From an uncultured Oscillospiraceae bacterium (lineage in GTDB: Bacteria; Bacillota; Clostridia; Oscillospirales; Oscillospiraceae), in contig CAKUDE010000003.1 in assembly GCA_934645175.1 (NCBI GenBank), forward strand, positions 32,046-96,045: a stretch of DNA of 64,000 nucleotides. The letters are read 5' to 3'. Position 1 is the stretch's first letter, and each line of letters opens with the position of its first letter. The translations under genes were made by a program, and so were the position numbers. Below the pieces are notes generated by a model that saw only the letters and a program-made list of their open reading frames with translations, searched no databases and had not been told where the DNA came from. Positions 15,378 to 23,753 of the stretch are shown piece by piece.

Positions 15378-15974
15378 ATGTCCAAATTAGCTGCGCGGCA
15401 AAAGCGCATCACGGCGCTCGGCGCGACTCGCGTTCTGACCGTTTGCGCGGTCATGATTGCGCTGACCGTCGTTACGGCGCGACTTCTTATCCCCATGCCC
15501 AACGCAACGACTCGCTTTTCGCTCGAGGCCGTGCCGGTGTTTCTGGCCGGTATGCTCTGCGGTCCGCTCGCCGGAGGCCTGGTCGGTTTCGCGGCCGATC
15601 TGATCGGCACGCTGTTTTCCGGCTACGGCTATAATCCGTTGTTCTGCCTGCCGCCCATTCTTTACGGCGTATGCGCCGGTCTGTTCCGCGAAAAGCTGCG
15701 CCGCAAGCCTTCGCTGGCGTGGATTGCCGCGGCATTTGCACCCGCCGTCGTGTTCGGCTCCGTCCTCTGGCAGAGCTTTACGCTGACATGGGTCTACGGC
15801 GGCGACGCCTTCTGGCCCTATCTTACCACAAAGCTCGTCACCCGCTCAATCCAGTTCGCGATCACCTTCGTGCTGGATGTGCTGATTGTCTACCTTCTGC
15901 AAAAAACCGGAGTCTTTGAGGCGGCAAGGCTGTGGTCTCCCGTCCGCTCCGCACGAAAAGAGGAACAAAAATGA
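15378..15974 (+). CDS. folT: ECF folate transporter S component FolT (second copy)
   Basis: 198 residues and about six transmembrane helices. RFSLEAVPVFLAGMLCGPLAGG and the following GFAADLIG are typical of the FolT group. AGGAGAAA lies 8 bases before the ATG. The ATGA overlap with folC couples transport to polyglutamylation, which traps folate in the cell. It is much shorter than the first copy and lacks the tail, so the two S units may differ in the folate form they bind (inference). Confidence 0.88.
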   Translation: MSKLAARQKRITALGATRVLTVCAVMIALTVVTARLLIPMPNATTRFSLEAVPVFLAGMLCGPLAGGLVGFAADLIGTLFSGYGYNPLFCLPPILYGVCAGLFREKLRRKPSLAWIAAAFAPAVVFGSVLWQSFTLTWVYGGDAFWPYLTTKLVTRSIQFAITFVLDVLIVYLLQKTGVFEAARLWSPVRSARKEEQK

Positions 15975-17239
15975 ACTACCCGGAAGCGCTTCAGTATATT
16001 CATTCCGTGAGCTGGAAGGGCTCAACGCTCGGCTTGTCCAGAACGCAGGAGCTTCTGCGGCGGATCGGCAATCCGCAGGATAAGCTGAAGTTTATCCACA
16101 TTGCCGGAACGAACGGCAAGGGCTCCACGGCCGCCATGCTGGCGTCCGTGATGCGCTGTGCGGGCTACCGCACCGGCCTTTACACCTCGCCGTACATCAT
16201 CTGCTTCAACGAACGGATGCAGGTCGACGGCGAAATGATTTCCGACGCAGAGCTGGCCGAAATCACCGAATTCGTCCGGCCGCACGCCGAAGCCATGGCG
16301 GAGCACCCGACGGAATTTGAGCTGGTTACGGTCATCGCCATGGAATATTTTATGCGGCACCGCTGCGATATCGTTGCGCTGGAGGTGGGACTCGGCGGGG
16401 AGCTGGATTCTACAAACGTCATCTCCGCGCCGGAGGTGTCCGTTATTACAAACATCGGCTTTGACCATACCGACGTACTCGGCGACACATTGGAAAAGAT
16501 CGCTGCAGCCAAGGCCGGGATCATCAAGGGCGGCGACGCCGTGATCTATCGCGGCAAGCCGGAGGTCGAGCAGGTGTTCGAGCAAGCCTGCCTGCGTACG
16601 GATACGCGTCTGCACCGCGCGGATTTTGATTCGATCCGTCCCCTGAGCGCCGACTTTTCCGGTCAGAGCTTTGACCTTGGCGCACGCCGAGCGCTGCGGA
16701 TCCCGCTACTCGGAGAGCACCAGCTTAAAAATGCCGCCGTTGTGGTCGCCACGGTCGATGCACTGACCGCGAAGGGCTGGCACGTCAGCGAGACGCAGCT
16801 TCGCGAAGGGTTGGAGCGCGTCCGTTGGCCCGGCCGCTTTGAGCTGCTGCGTACAAGCCCCGTGTTTTTCGTAGACGGCGGGCATAATCCCCAGTGTATG
16901 GCTGCGCTAGCGAAGAACCTGGAGCAGTATCTTTCCGGTCGCCGTCTGATCGCGCTGACGGGCGTTATGGCGGACAAGGACTACGGCGATATGTACCGTC
17001 TTGTTGCGCCGTATTTTTCCGCGTTTGTTACCGTCACACCCGATAATCCCCGCGCGATGCCCGCCGAGCGGCTTGCGGAGGTTCTTGCCCCCTTCGGCAA
17101 GCCCGTGACCGCCGGCGCAACCGTCGAGCAGGGCGTTGCGCACGCCATCAAGCTGGCGCGCGCCGAGGAAAACGCGGCCGTTGTTGCGTTTGGCAGCCTG
17201 TATATGGTCGGCGCCATTCGCACCGCCGCAATGCAGTGA
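15971..17239 (+). CDS. folC: Folylpolyglutamate synthase / dihydrofolate synthase FolC
   Basis: 422 residues from the ATG overlapping the folT stop. The Mur-ligase-type P-loop is in HIAGTNGKGST near residue 42, followed by GFDHTDVLGDT near residue 165 and the AKAGIIK lysine motif, all standard FolC. It adds glutamates to folates and, in bifunctional members, makes dihydrofolate. It is the last gene of the THF riboswitch operon and is closed by a strong terminator. Confidence 0.93.
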   Translation: MNYPEALQYIHSVSWKGSTLGLSRTQELLRRIGNPQDKLKFIHIAGTNGKGSTAAMLASVMRCAGYRTGLYTSPYIICFNERMQVDGEMISDAELAEITEFVRPHAEAMAEHPTEFELVTVIAMEYFMRHRCDIVALEVGLGGELDSTNVISAPEVSVITNIGFDHTDVLGDTLEKIAAAKAGIIKGGDAVIYRGKPEVEQVFEQACLRTDTRLHRADFDSIRPLSADFSGQSFDLGARRALRIPLLGEHQLKNAAVVVATVDALTAKGWHVSETQLREGLERVRWPGRFELLRTSPVFFVDGGHNPQCMAALAKNLEQYLSGRRLIALTGVMADKDYGDMYRLVAPYFSAFVTVTPDNPRAMPAERLAEVLAPFGKPVTAGATVEQGVAHAIKLARAEENAAVVAFGSLYMVGAIRTAAMQ

Positions 17240-17242
17240 TAC

Positions 17243-17280
17243 AAAAATCGGCTTTTCCGGTTCGGAAAAGCCGATTTTTT
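17243..17280 (+). terminator. Terminator of the folT-folC operon
   Basis: 16-bp perfect stem (17243-17258 with 17264-17279) that itself starts with A-run and ends with T-run, so it could act in both directions. Confidence 0.93.
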
Positions 17281-17351
17281 ATGCCGCTGCGGACATTTTC
17301 GCGCCGGGGAACGGAGCGGCGCTGCGCGCCGAAGAAAATCTCCATAGGGGA

Positions 17352-17966
17352 TTATTCTGCGATCAGGTAGACGCTGCCGCTGTGAACCGTGATCTCGGCG
17401 CAGCCGCGCGGCTCGTTGCTTACGCCCAGCGGGAAACTCGGCCGCAGCCTGTGGTATATCAGGTCGTATTTTGCGTTGCGTACCGAAACGATCGCCTCGC
17501 CGTCCGCTGCAAAGAGCGAGAAAAAGCACGCATGGTCGACGGTCGCCGTCTCGTTTTGCAGTGCGTAAACGGTGCAGTCCGCATCCAAGAGGCAGCCCTG
17601 CGCGTTCCGCGATTTCAGGAATAACAGCGTTTGCAGATTGGCAAGGCTGTGGGAAAAACGCTTGCCGCCCAGCGCGCCGTAAATTTCAAAACGGTCGCAG
17701 CCGCGGCGCAGACCTTCGCGCACGGCGGCAAGGGTGTCCGTATCGTCCTTCACGGTGGGAAGCGGCACGCAGGCAAGCCCCTCGGGCTGTGCGCCGAGCG
17801 AATCGGCGTCGCCTACGAACAGATCCGGCCGGACGTCCAGCGCCTGCAGATGCAGCAGACCTGCGTCGGCGGCAATGAGCAGCGCTTCCGGCTGCGCAGC
17901 GCAGGCGGCGCGGAAGCGTTCCGCTGCGAAGTCGCCCGCGGCGATGATCCGACACAACCCGCTCAT
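17352..17966 (-). CDS. thiN: Thiamine pyrophosphokinase ThiN
   Basis: 204 residues. AADAGLLHL near residue 32, FVGDADSL near residue 50 and VKDDTDT near residue 73 form the diphosphate/Mg site of thiamine pyrophosphokinases; GALGGKRFSH near residue 95 is also conserved. It converts imported thiamine to TPP. The start overlaps the thiT stop (ATGA), and both genes lie behind a TPP riboswitch. Confidence 0.92.
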   Translation of the reverse strand: MSGLCRIIAAGDFAAERFRAACAAQPEALLIAADAGLLHLQALDVRPDLFVGDADSLGAQPEGLACVPLPTVKDDTDTLAAVREGLRRGCDRFEIYGALGGKRFSHSLANLQTLLFLKSRNAQGCLLDADCTVYALQNETATVDHACFFSLFAADGEAIVSVRNAKYDLIYHRLRPSFPLGVSNEPRGCAEITVHSGSVYLIAE

Positions 17967-18628
17967 CGTTCGGTCAGGTTTTTCGACACGGCGGGGATAC
18001 GGTAGACCAGAGCGGCGACAATGGCCGTCAGGATGATCTCGGGGATCATATACAGACCGTTGTAGACCAGCGAGTAGACGAGCGCCAGCCCCTTACCGGA
18101 GAAATGCTCCATGATCCACGCGGAGAGCGCCAGGTCCTTTGCGGCGCTTTCGGTGAAGAACCACTCGGCCCAGGCGCCGTAGAACAGGAAGCCGGACAGG
18201 ACATGGAAGAAATAGCACAGCGCCTGAGAAACGACGCCGCCGAACACCAGCCGCAGGCAGCTTTTTTTCTTCGAGGCGAAGATGCCGCCCAGACCCAGTG
18301 AGGCATAGGCGAGGAAATAGTCGAACAGGACGACGCAGATGGCCATACCCAGCGCCATATAGGAGTCGTCGCCGGGAGTGAACAGACCCGCGACGGTCTT
18401 AAAGCCCATGAAGATCTGGATCACGGCGTAGACGCCCGCGCTGCACAGGCCCCATTTGACGCCGTACATATACGAAATCAGAAGGATGGGCAGCATCGAG
18501 GCCAGCGTCAGCGTGCCGCCGAAGCGGAGCTGCAGGAAGGGGATGAACTCGGAGATCAGCGCCAGCGCGGTTGCGACGGCGATGAGCATGGCAGACATTA
18601 CGAGTCTGCGGGTGTTTTGGCTTTTCAT
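17963..18628 (-). CDS. thiT: ECF thiamine transporter S component ThiT
   Basis: 221 residues from the ATG at 18628, which has GGAGG 8 bases upstream. About six transmembrane helices; the segment around FLQLRFGGTLTLASMLPI and the MYGVKWG motif are typical of ThiT/YuaJ. It takes up thiamine with the shared ECF module. Regulation by the TPP riboswitch just upstream is clear from sequence. Confidence 0.92.
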   Translation of the reverse strand: MKSQNTRRLVMSAMLIAVATALALISEFIPFLQLRFGGTLTLASMLPILLISYMYGVKWGLCSAGVYAVIQIFMGFKTVAGLFTPGDDSYMALGMAICVVLFDYFLAYASLGLGGIFASKKKSCLRLVFGGVVSQALCYFFHVLSGFLFYGAWAEWFFTESAAKDLALSAWIMEHFSGKGLALVYSLVYNGLYMIPEIILTAIVAALVYRIPAVSKNLTER

Positions 18629-18696
18629 GGATTGCCTCCAAAATAAGAAATCCGCGTGCAGACCGTTCTCGGAAAGCAAGCGGAAAAACGTCTTTC

Positions 18697-18780
18697 TTTC
18701 CCTACGACGGTATGAGCCGTTTCAGGTTCGCGGGTCAGGGCGTCCGTCGCCCAATCTCAGCCGGAAGCATCCGACTCCCC
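18697..18780 (-). ncRNA. TPP (thiamine) riboswitch
   Basis: On the minus strand the region opens with GGGGAG, has CTGAGA, then GACCCGCGAACCTGA, then a TCATACCGTCGTAGGGA close, matching the THI-box consensus in order. The 70 bp to thiT include a partly paired CCGCTTGC/GCACGCGG hairpin followed by T-rich sequence that may be the expression platform (inference). Confidence 0.93.
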
Positions 18781-18830
18781 GAAGAAGGTTCTGTATGCGG
18801 TTGCGGTCAGTATAGCGCACATTTCGACAC

Positions 18831-18859
18831 TTGTCAAGAGAGGAGCGGGGTGCTATAAT
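18831..18859 (+). promoter_or_regulatory. Promoter of the DEDDh exonuclease gene
   Basis: TTGTCA (18831-18836), 17-bp spacer, TATAAT (18854-18859). Confidence 0.8.
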
Positions 18860-18889
18860 ACAAAAAATTCACGAAAACGGAGGGATCGT

Positions 18890-19597
18890 ATGTCCGATTT
18901 TTCCAGACTTGCCGCCCGATGTGAGGCGATTGTTGTATTCGATACCGAAACAAGCGGGCTGAGCTTTTCCCGTGACGAGATCATCGAGTTTGCCGCCGTG
19001 CGCCTCGAACGCGGACCGGAGGGCTTTGCCGTCGCGGCCGAAGCGGACGAGTTTGTGCGCATGACGAACGACCGCCGTCTGCCGCAGCGTATCGTTGAGC
19101 TGACCGGCATTACCGACGAGCTCCTGCGCGAGGAAGGAATCGGCAAAGCACAGTTTGCCGGACTGCTGGCGAGCTTCCTTCGCCCGAATACGCTGCTTGC
19201 GGCCTATAATGCGCAGTTTGATCTGCTGTTTCTCTATGAGTTTCTTGCAAAGTATGGCGATGCGCGACTGCTGCGCGGTTTGCCGAAGCTTGATTTGTTG
19301 ACGGTTTACCGCGACCGTCGGGCCTACCCGCACCGACTGGCCAATGCAATCGAGCAGTATGCGCTTGCCGGACACGTACGCAATTCTCACCGCGCCATCG
19401 ACGACGTGCGCGCCACCGTAGAGGTTATGCGCGCAATGGAGAAGGAACGCGACGATCTTGACCGCTATGTCGATCTGTTCGGCTACAGTGCGAAATACGG
19501 CGTTTCCGGTCCGCGTATCGGCTCCGTGACCTACCTGCCGCAGGGCTATGAGCCGGACGGCCTTCTGTATGAAAAGTGTGCCGGCGCGACCGTCTGA
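18890..19597 (+). CDS. DEDDh 3'-5' exonuclease (DNA polymerase III epsilon-like)
   Basis: 235 residues. VFDTETSG near residue 17 gives the first Asp/Glu pair, AYNAQFDLLFL near residue 105 the third acidic site, and HRAIDDV near residue 165 the His-Asp pair, so all DEDDh residues are present. No other domain is attached. Stand-alone proteins of this type act in DNA proofreading or repair or in RNA trimming; which one is not shown here. It is monocistronic, with its own promoter and terminator. Confidence 0.88.
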   Translation: MSDFSRLAARCEAIVVFDTETSGLSFSRDEIIEFAAVRLERGPEGFAVAAEADEFVRMTNDRRLPQRIVELTGITDELLREEGIGKAQFAGLLASFLRPNTLLAAYNAQFDLLFLYEFLAKYGDARLLRGLPKLDLLTVYRDRRAYPHRLANAIEQYALAGHVRNSHRAIDDVRATVEVMRAMEKERDDLDRYVDLFGYSAKYGVSGPRIGSVTYLPQGYEPDGLLYEKCAGATV

Positions 19598-19630
19598 GCC
19601 GCCGCTTCTGTGGAATCACTGCGGGGAATG

Positions 19631-19666
19631 AAAAGAGAGGTGTCCCTTCCGGGATACCTCTCTTTC
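19631..19666 (+). terminator. Terminator after the exonuclease gene
   Basis: 15-bp stem with a TTCC loop, ending in TTT; imperfect T-run. Confidence 0.75.
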
Positions 19667-19689
19667 TGCCCTCGCACGGCGGCTTGCCG

Positions 19690-19812
19690 TCCGCGGCAAT
19701 CTTCCGTAAAACCCGGCATGAGATTGCCGCGTCGCTTCGCCTCTCGCAATGATGTGGGAGGGATGCCGCGTCGGGCTGCGACCTCCCGGCAATGACACAT
19801 ATACACTGTCGT
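19690..19812. repeat. Dispersed palindromic repeat cluster C
   Basis: Degenerate copies of the cluster A element: an inverted copy AGATTGCC...CTCGCAATGA at about 19721-19752 with partial copies on both sides, one ending GGCAATGACA near 19797. The rest of the 249-bp gap between the exonuclease and argS holds nothing else recognisable. Confidence 0.7.
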
Positions 19813-19846
19813 TGCCGGATCCCGAAAGGATCGGTGCGGAGCCTTG

Positions 19847-21601
19847 TTACATCCTCTCCGGGGCGGAGAAGCCGAGCAGCCCGATGCACTCCTCCAGCGC
19901 GCGCTTGGCGAGCTTGACGAGGGCAAGATAGCCGCATTTTTTCTGCGCGTCCGGCTCGGCGACGATGCGGGTTTCGTGATAGAAGCCGTTGACGGCGACC
20001 GCAAGCTCGTAGGCGTAAGCCGCTACCAGATTCGGCGCGGAGTCGCGGTAGGCGGGCGCAAGGCGGTCGGGCATCTGCGCCAGCAGGAGCTGAAGATTTG
20101 CGGCGCTGTCGCTCTCGGCGGGCAGCAGCGCCTCCGCCTCGATTTCGGCGCAGCGTGCAAGAATCGACTTGATACGCACGATGGTATAGAGCAGGTACGG
20201 GCCGGTGTTGCCCTCAAAGGCGGCGAAGCGCTCCAGATCGAAGATATAGTCCTTTGTGGCAAGATTCGACAGGTCGCCGTATTTGATCGCCGCGACGGCG
20301 ATGGTCTTTGCCGTGGCATCGACCTCGGAGGCATCAAGCGTGCCGTTGTCGCGGATCTTCTGCGCGATATAGGCGGTGGTGTCCTCAATCAGCGTTTGCA
20401 GGCGCATGACGCCGCCGTCGCGGGTCTTAAAGGGCTTGCCGTCCCTGCCGTTCATCGTGCCGAAGCCGATGTATTCCAGCTCGGTCTGCGGGGGGACAAG
20501 GCCGCACTTGTACGCCGTGCGGAACACCTGCTCAAAATGCAGACTCTGGCGCTTGTCGGCGAGATAAAGAATACGGTCGGGCGTAAAGTCGCGCACACGC
20601 TGGACGATGGTCGCCAGATCGGTGGTTGCGTAAAGCGTTGCGCCGTCGGACTTGACGAGCAGGCAGGGCGGAACCTCCTTCTTGTCGTCCGGGCGGGCGA
20701 TTTCGACGACCTTTGCGCCGTTGCTTTCCACAAGGTAGCCCTCGGCGGCGAGCTTGTCGAGCATCGGACGGATATCCGGTTCGGCGTCGCTTTCGCCCAT
20801 CCAGACGTCAAAGTGAACGTCCAACGCGTCGTAGTTGCGCTTCAGATCCTCTACGGAAACCCTCAGAATGACGTTTTTCCACAGGTCATAAATACCGCGC
20901 GTGTGCTGCTGGAGCTTCAGCGTCAGCGCGTGCGCCTTCGCGGCAAACTCGGCGTCCGTCTTGGAGCGGGCGCTGGCGGCGGGGTAGATCGTCTCCAATT
21001 CTCCGACGGTCAGCGGAAAATCCGGGTACTCGCCGGGATAGTCCGGGTTGAAGTAGGGCAGCTCGGGCTGCTGCTCCTGAAGCTGCGCGAGCACGAGACC
21101 CATTTGCAGGCCCCAGTCGCCCAGATGGACGTCGCCGGTCACGCGGTCGCCGAAATAGCGGTAGATGCGCTTGACGCTTTCACCGATGACCGCCGAGCGC
21201 AGATGACCGATGTGCAGCGGCTTTGCGACGTTCGGCCCGCCGTAGTCGATCACAACGCGGCGGCCGGAGGGATCGCCTGCGACCCCGAGATGCGGACGCA
21301 GACGCAGCTCGTTGAGATAGGCAGCCAGAAATTCCGGCCGGAGCGTGAGATTCAGAAAGCCGGGCCCGACGGCCTCGGCGGAGGCGAAGTATTCGCTCTG
21401 CTGAAGCCGCGCGGCGACCTCGGAGGCGATAACAACGGGCGCCTTGTGCGCGATTTTCGCGGCGGGCATGGCGCCGTTGCACTGGAACTGGCACAGATCG
21501 GGACGATTCGACGCGACCACGCGCGCCTGGGAGGCGTTATAGCCGGCGTCGGTAAACGCGGCGGCAACCGCCGCGGAGAGCTGATCGATCAGTTTTTGCA
21601 T
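19847..21601 (-). CDS. argS: Arginyl-tRNA synthetase
   Basis: 584 residues. Begins with the ArgRS-specific N-terminal additional domain. The class I signature HIGH lies in AKPLHIGHLRS near residue 130, preceded by VIDYGGPNVA. The C-terminal DALR domain ends around GLLGFSAPERM. It charges tRNA-Arg; a tRNA-Arg(TCT) lies at 53.2 kb. GAAGGAG precedes the ATG. It is a single-gene unit with its own promoter; no T-box leader was seen. Confidence 0.95.
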   Translation of the reverse strand: MQKLIDQLSAAVAAAFTDAGYNASQARVVASNRPDLCQFQCNGAMPAAKIAHKAPVVIASEVAARLQQSEYFASAEAVGPGFLNLTLRPEFLAAYLNELRLRPHLGVAGDPSGRRVVIDYGGPNVAKPLHIGHLRSAVIGESVKRIYRYFGDRVTGDVHLGDWGLQMGLVLAQLQEQQPELPYFNPDYPGEYPDFPLTVGELETIYPAASARSKTDAEFAAKAHALTLKLQQHTRGIYDLWKNVILRVSVEDLKRNYDALDVHFDVWMGESDAEPDIRPMLDKLAAEGYLVESNGAKVVEIARPDDKKEVPPCLLVKSDGATLYATTDLATIVQRVRDFTPDRILYLADKRQSLHFEQVFRTAYKCGLVPPQTELEYIGFGTMNGRDGKPFKTRDGGVMRLQTLIEDTTAYIAQKIRDNGTLDASEVDATAKTIAVAAIKYGDLSNLATKDYIFDLERFAAFEGNTGPYLLYTIVRIKSILARCAEIEAEALLPAESDSAANLQLLLAQMPDRLAPAYRDSAPNLVAAYAYELAVAVNGFYHETRIVAEPDAQKKCGYLALVKLAKRALEECIGLLGFSAPERM

Positions 21602-21634
21602 GGAAATTCTCCTTCGGGCACATAATTACCCCTT

Positions 21635-21663
21635 ATCATAGCATAATGTCGGGAAAATGTCCA
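21635..21663 (-). promoter_or_regulatory. argS promoter
   Basis: On the minus strand: TGGACA (21663-21658), 17-bp spacer, TATGAT (21640-21635). Confidence 0.75.
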
Positions 21664-21707
21664 GTCCTTCCTGCATAAACCGCCGGATTCTTCGGCAGGC
21701 GTCTTGC

Positions 21708-21736
21708 TTTACAAAGCCTTCCGACTGTGCTAGAAT
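21708..21736 (+). promoter_or_regulatory. bioY promoter
   Basis: TTTACA (21708-21713), 17-bp spacer, TAGAAT (21731-21736). Confidence 0.7.
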
Positions 21737-21782
21737 AAAAGAAAAAACCGGGCGCGGTGCGCCCGCGGAAAGGCAAGAACCC

Positions 21783-22316
21783 ATGAATCACAAAAACCTT
21801 CGGATGCTCCTGCTGACGGCGCTGTTTGCGGCGCTGACGGCTGTCGGTGCCTTCCTGCGTATACCGGCGGGACCGATCTCCTTTACCCTGCAGCTCTTTT
21901 TTACCTGTATGGCAGGCATTCTGCTCGGCCCCTGGTGGGGCGCCGCCTCGCAGCTTGTATATCTTCTGCTGGGACTGGCGGGCGTACCGATCTTTACGGA
22001 GGGCGGCGGCCTGATGTATTTCGCCAAGCCGACCTTCGGCTTTTTGCTCGGTCTGCCGCTGACGGCGCTCGTCGTCGGCTTGCTCAGCCGCCGCACTGCG
22101 GTTTTTTGGCGGCTTCTGGCGGCAGGCGCAGTCGGGACGGCCGCGCTTTATGCCGTAGGCCTGCCGTATCTGTACTTTGCACTCGGCGGCGCATGGTCGG
22201 TCGGCAAGACGCTGGTCTCCGGCTGTCTGATCTTCCTGCCGTTCGACGCAATGAAGCTCATCGTCTCGGCGCTGCTCGGCGTGCGGCTGGCGCCGCTTCT
22301 GCGCCGGCAATGCTGA
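21783..22316 (+). CDS. bioY: Biotin transporter BioY (ECF S component)
   Basis: 177 residues from the ATG at 21783; upstream frame residues overlap the promoter. About six transmembrane helices with the BioY signature ITFTLQ-type segment (here ISFTLQLFF), GPWWGAASQLVYLLLGLAGVP and FTEGGGL. It imports biotin, with or without the ECF module. No biotin biosynthesis gene or BirA gene is next to it. Confidence 0.92.
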   Translation: MNHKNLRMLLLTALFAALTAVGAFLRIPAGPISFTLQLFFTCMAGILLGPWWGAASQLVYLLLGLAGVPIFTEGGGLMYFAKPTFGFLLGLPLTALVVGLLSRRTAVFWRLLAAGAVGTAALYAVGLPYLYFALGGAWSVGKTLVSGCLIFLPFDAMKLIVSALLGVRLAPLLRRQC

Positions 22317-22317
22317 C

Positions 22318-22346
22318 TTGTTTTGCGTAATCCCTTGTGGTATAAT
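22318..22346 (+). promoter_or_regulatory. trkA-trkH promoter
   Basis: TTGTTT (22318-22323), 17-bp spacer, TATAAT (22341-22346). Confidence 0.75.
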
Positions 22347-22379
22347 ATCGAAGAAACATTCTGATTTTGGGGCGATGCT

Positions 22380-23753
22380 ATGAAGATCGTGATCATCGGC
22401 GCCGGAAAGATCGGCGCGACACTGGCCGAGCAGCTCGCGGCGGAATCGCATGAGATCACCGTTGTGGACAGCGACCGTGAGGCGCTTGACGCGGTGGGAA
22501 ACTCTCTTGACGTTATGACCGTCGAGGGCAACGGCGGCAGCAAGGAGACGCTTCAGGAGGCCGGTGTGGATACCGCCGACCTTGCCATTGCCGTAATGGC
22601 GACGGACGAGCAGAACCTGCTGTCCTGCCTGATGGCGAAAAAGCTCGGCGTGGGCAATACCATTGCCCGCGTGCGCAACCCGGAATACTCCGCCGGACTG
22701 TACCTGATCCAGGATGAGCTGGGCCTGTCGATGGCGCTGAATCCCGAGCTGGCGGCCGCCAGCGAGATCGCACGTCTGCTGCGCTCGCCCTCGGCCATCA
22801 AGATCGATACCTTCTGCCGCGGGCGTGTGGAGCTGTATAAGCTGCGCCTGAACGAGAACAGCAGGCTTTCCGGTATGCGTCTGTCCGATTTCGGCAAGCT
22901 GCAGACCGGTGTCCTGATCTGTGCGGTCGAACGCGGTGAGCAGGAGGTTCATATCCCGCGCGGCGACTTCGTTCTGCAGGATGGCGATCGGATCAGCTTT
23001 GTCGCCAAGCCGCGCGTTGCGTCGAAATTTTTCGGCCGCATCGGCGTGCAGAGCGATCCCGTAAAACGGCTGATGATCCTCGGCGGCGGCAAAATTTCCT
23101 ACTATCTGGCGCGGCAGATGCTGGAGCTGGGAGTCAATGTCAAGATCATTGACGAAAACCGCAGCGTCTGCGAATCGCTGGCAGAGCGCCTGCCTGAGGC
23201 GACCGTTCTCTGCGGCGATGCAACCAACGAAAAGCTGCTGGCCGAGGAGGGACTCGCGCGGATGGATGCCGTGGCTTCCCTGACCGGCATTGACGAGGAA
23301 AACATCCTTATGAGCCTGTACGCGAGAAGCGTGACGAATGCAAAGATCATCACAAAGATCAACCGCACCGCCTATTCCGAGATCATCCGCCCAATGGATC
23401 TCGGGAGCATCTGCCACCCGCGCAACATTGCGGCGGATTATATCCTGCGCTATGTCCGCGCCATGCAGAATTCGCTCGGCTCAAACGTGGAGACACTCTA
23501 TAAAATCGTGGACAACAAGGCGGAGGCGCTGGAATTCCGCGCGAAGGCGGGCTCCGCCGTCTGCGGCAAGCCCCTGATGGAGCTGCCGCTGCGGCAGAAC
23601 ATCCTGATTGCGGCCATCAACCGCGGCGGGAAAATTCTCAACCCCGGCGGCCGCGATACCGTGGAACCGGGAGACACCGTGATCGTCGTCAGCGGCGTGA
23701 CGGGGCTGAACGATCTGGACGATATTCTGGACAAGCGGAGAGCGAAGGCATGA
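22380..23753 (+). CDS. trkA: Trk potassium uptake regulatory subunit TrkA
   Basis: 457 residues in the full-length TrkA layout of two RCK repeats, each with an N-terminal Rossmann half (IIGAGKIGATLAEQL at residue 4; ILGGGKISYYLARQM near 229) and a C-terminal TrkA_C half. It binds nucleotides in the cytosol and gates the TrkH channel. It overlaps trkH by 4 bases (ATGA), so subunits are made together. Confidence 0.93.
   Translation: MKIVIIGAGKIGATLAEQLAAESHEITVVDSDREALDAVGNSLDVMTVEGNGGSKETLQEAGVDTADLAIAVMATDEQNLLSCLMAKKLGVGNTIARVRNPEYSAGLYLIQDELGLSMALNPELAAASEIARLLRSPSAIKIDTFCRGRVELYKLRLNENSRLSGMRLSDFGKLQTGVLICAVERGEQEVHIPRGDFVLQDGDRISFVAKPRVASKFFGRIGVQSDPVKRLMILGGGKISYYLARQMLELGVNVKIIDENRSVCESLAERLPEATVLCGDATNEKLLAEEGLARMDAVASLTGIDEENILMSLYARSVTNAKIITKINRTAYSEIIRPMDLGSICHPRNIAADYILRYVRAMQNSLGSNVETLYKIVDNKAEALEFRAKAGSAVCGKPLMELPLRQNILIAAINRGGKILNPGGRDTVEPGDTVIVVSGVTGLNDLDDILDKRRAKA

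Noticed and set aside
19844-21625. A 593-codon plus-strand frame opposite argS
   Set aside because: argS is certain from the HIGH motif and full length; this is its mirror.
21602-21782. Search for a T-box leader upstream of argS
   Set aside because: The promoter lies ~35-60 bp from the ATG, leaving no room for a T-box, and no TGGNACCGCG-like bulge is present.
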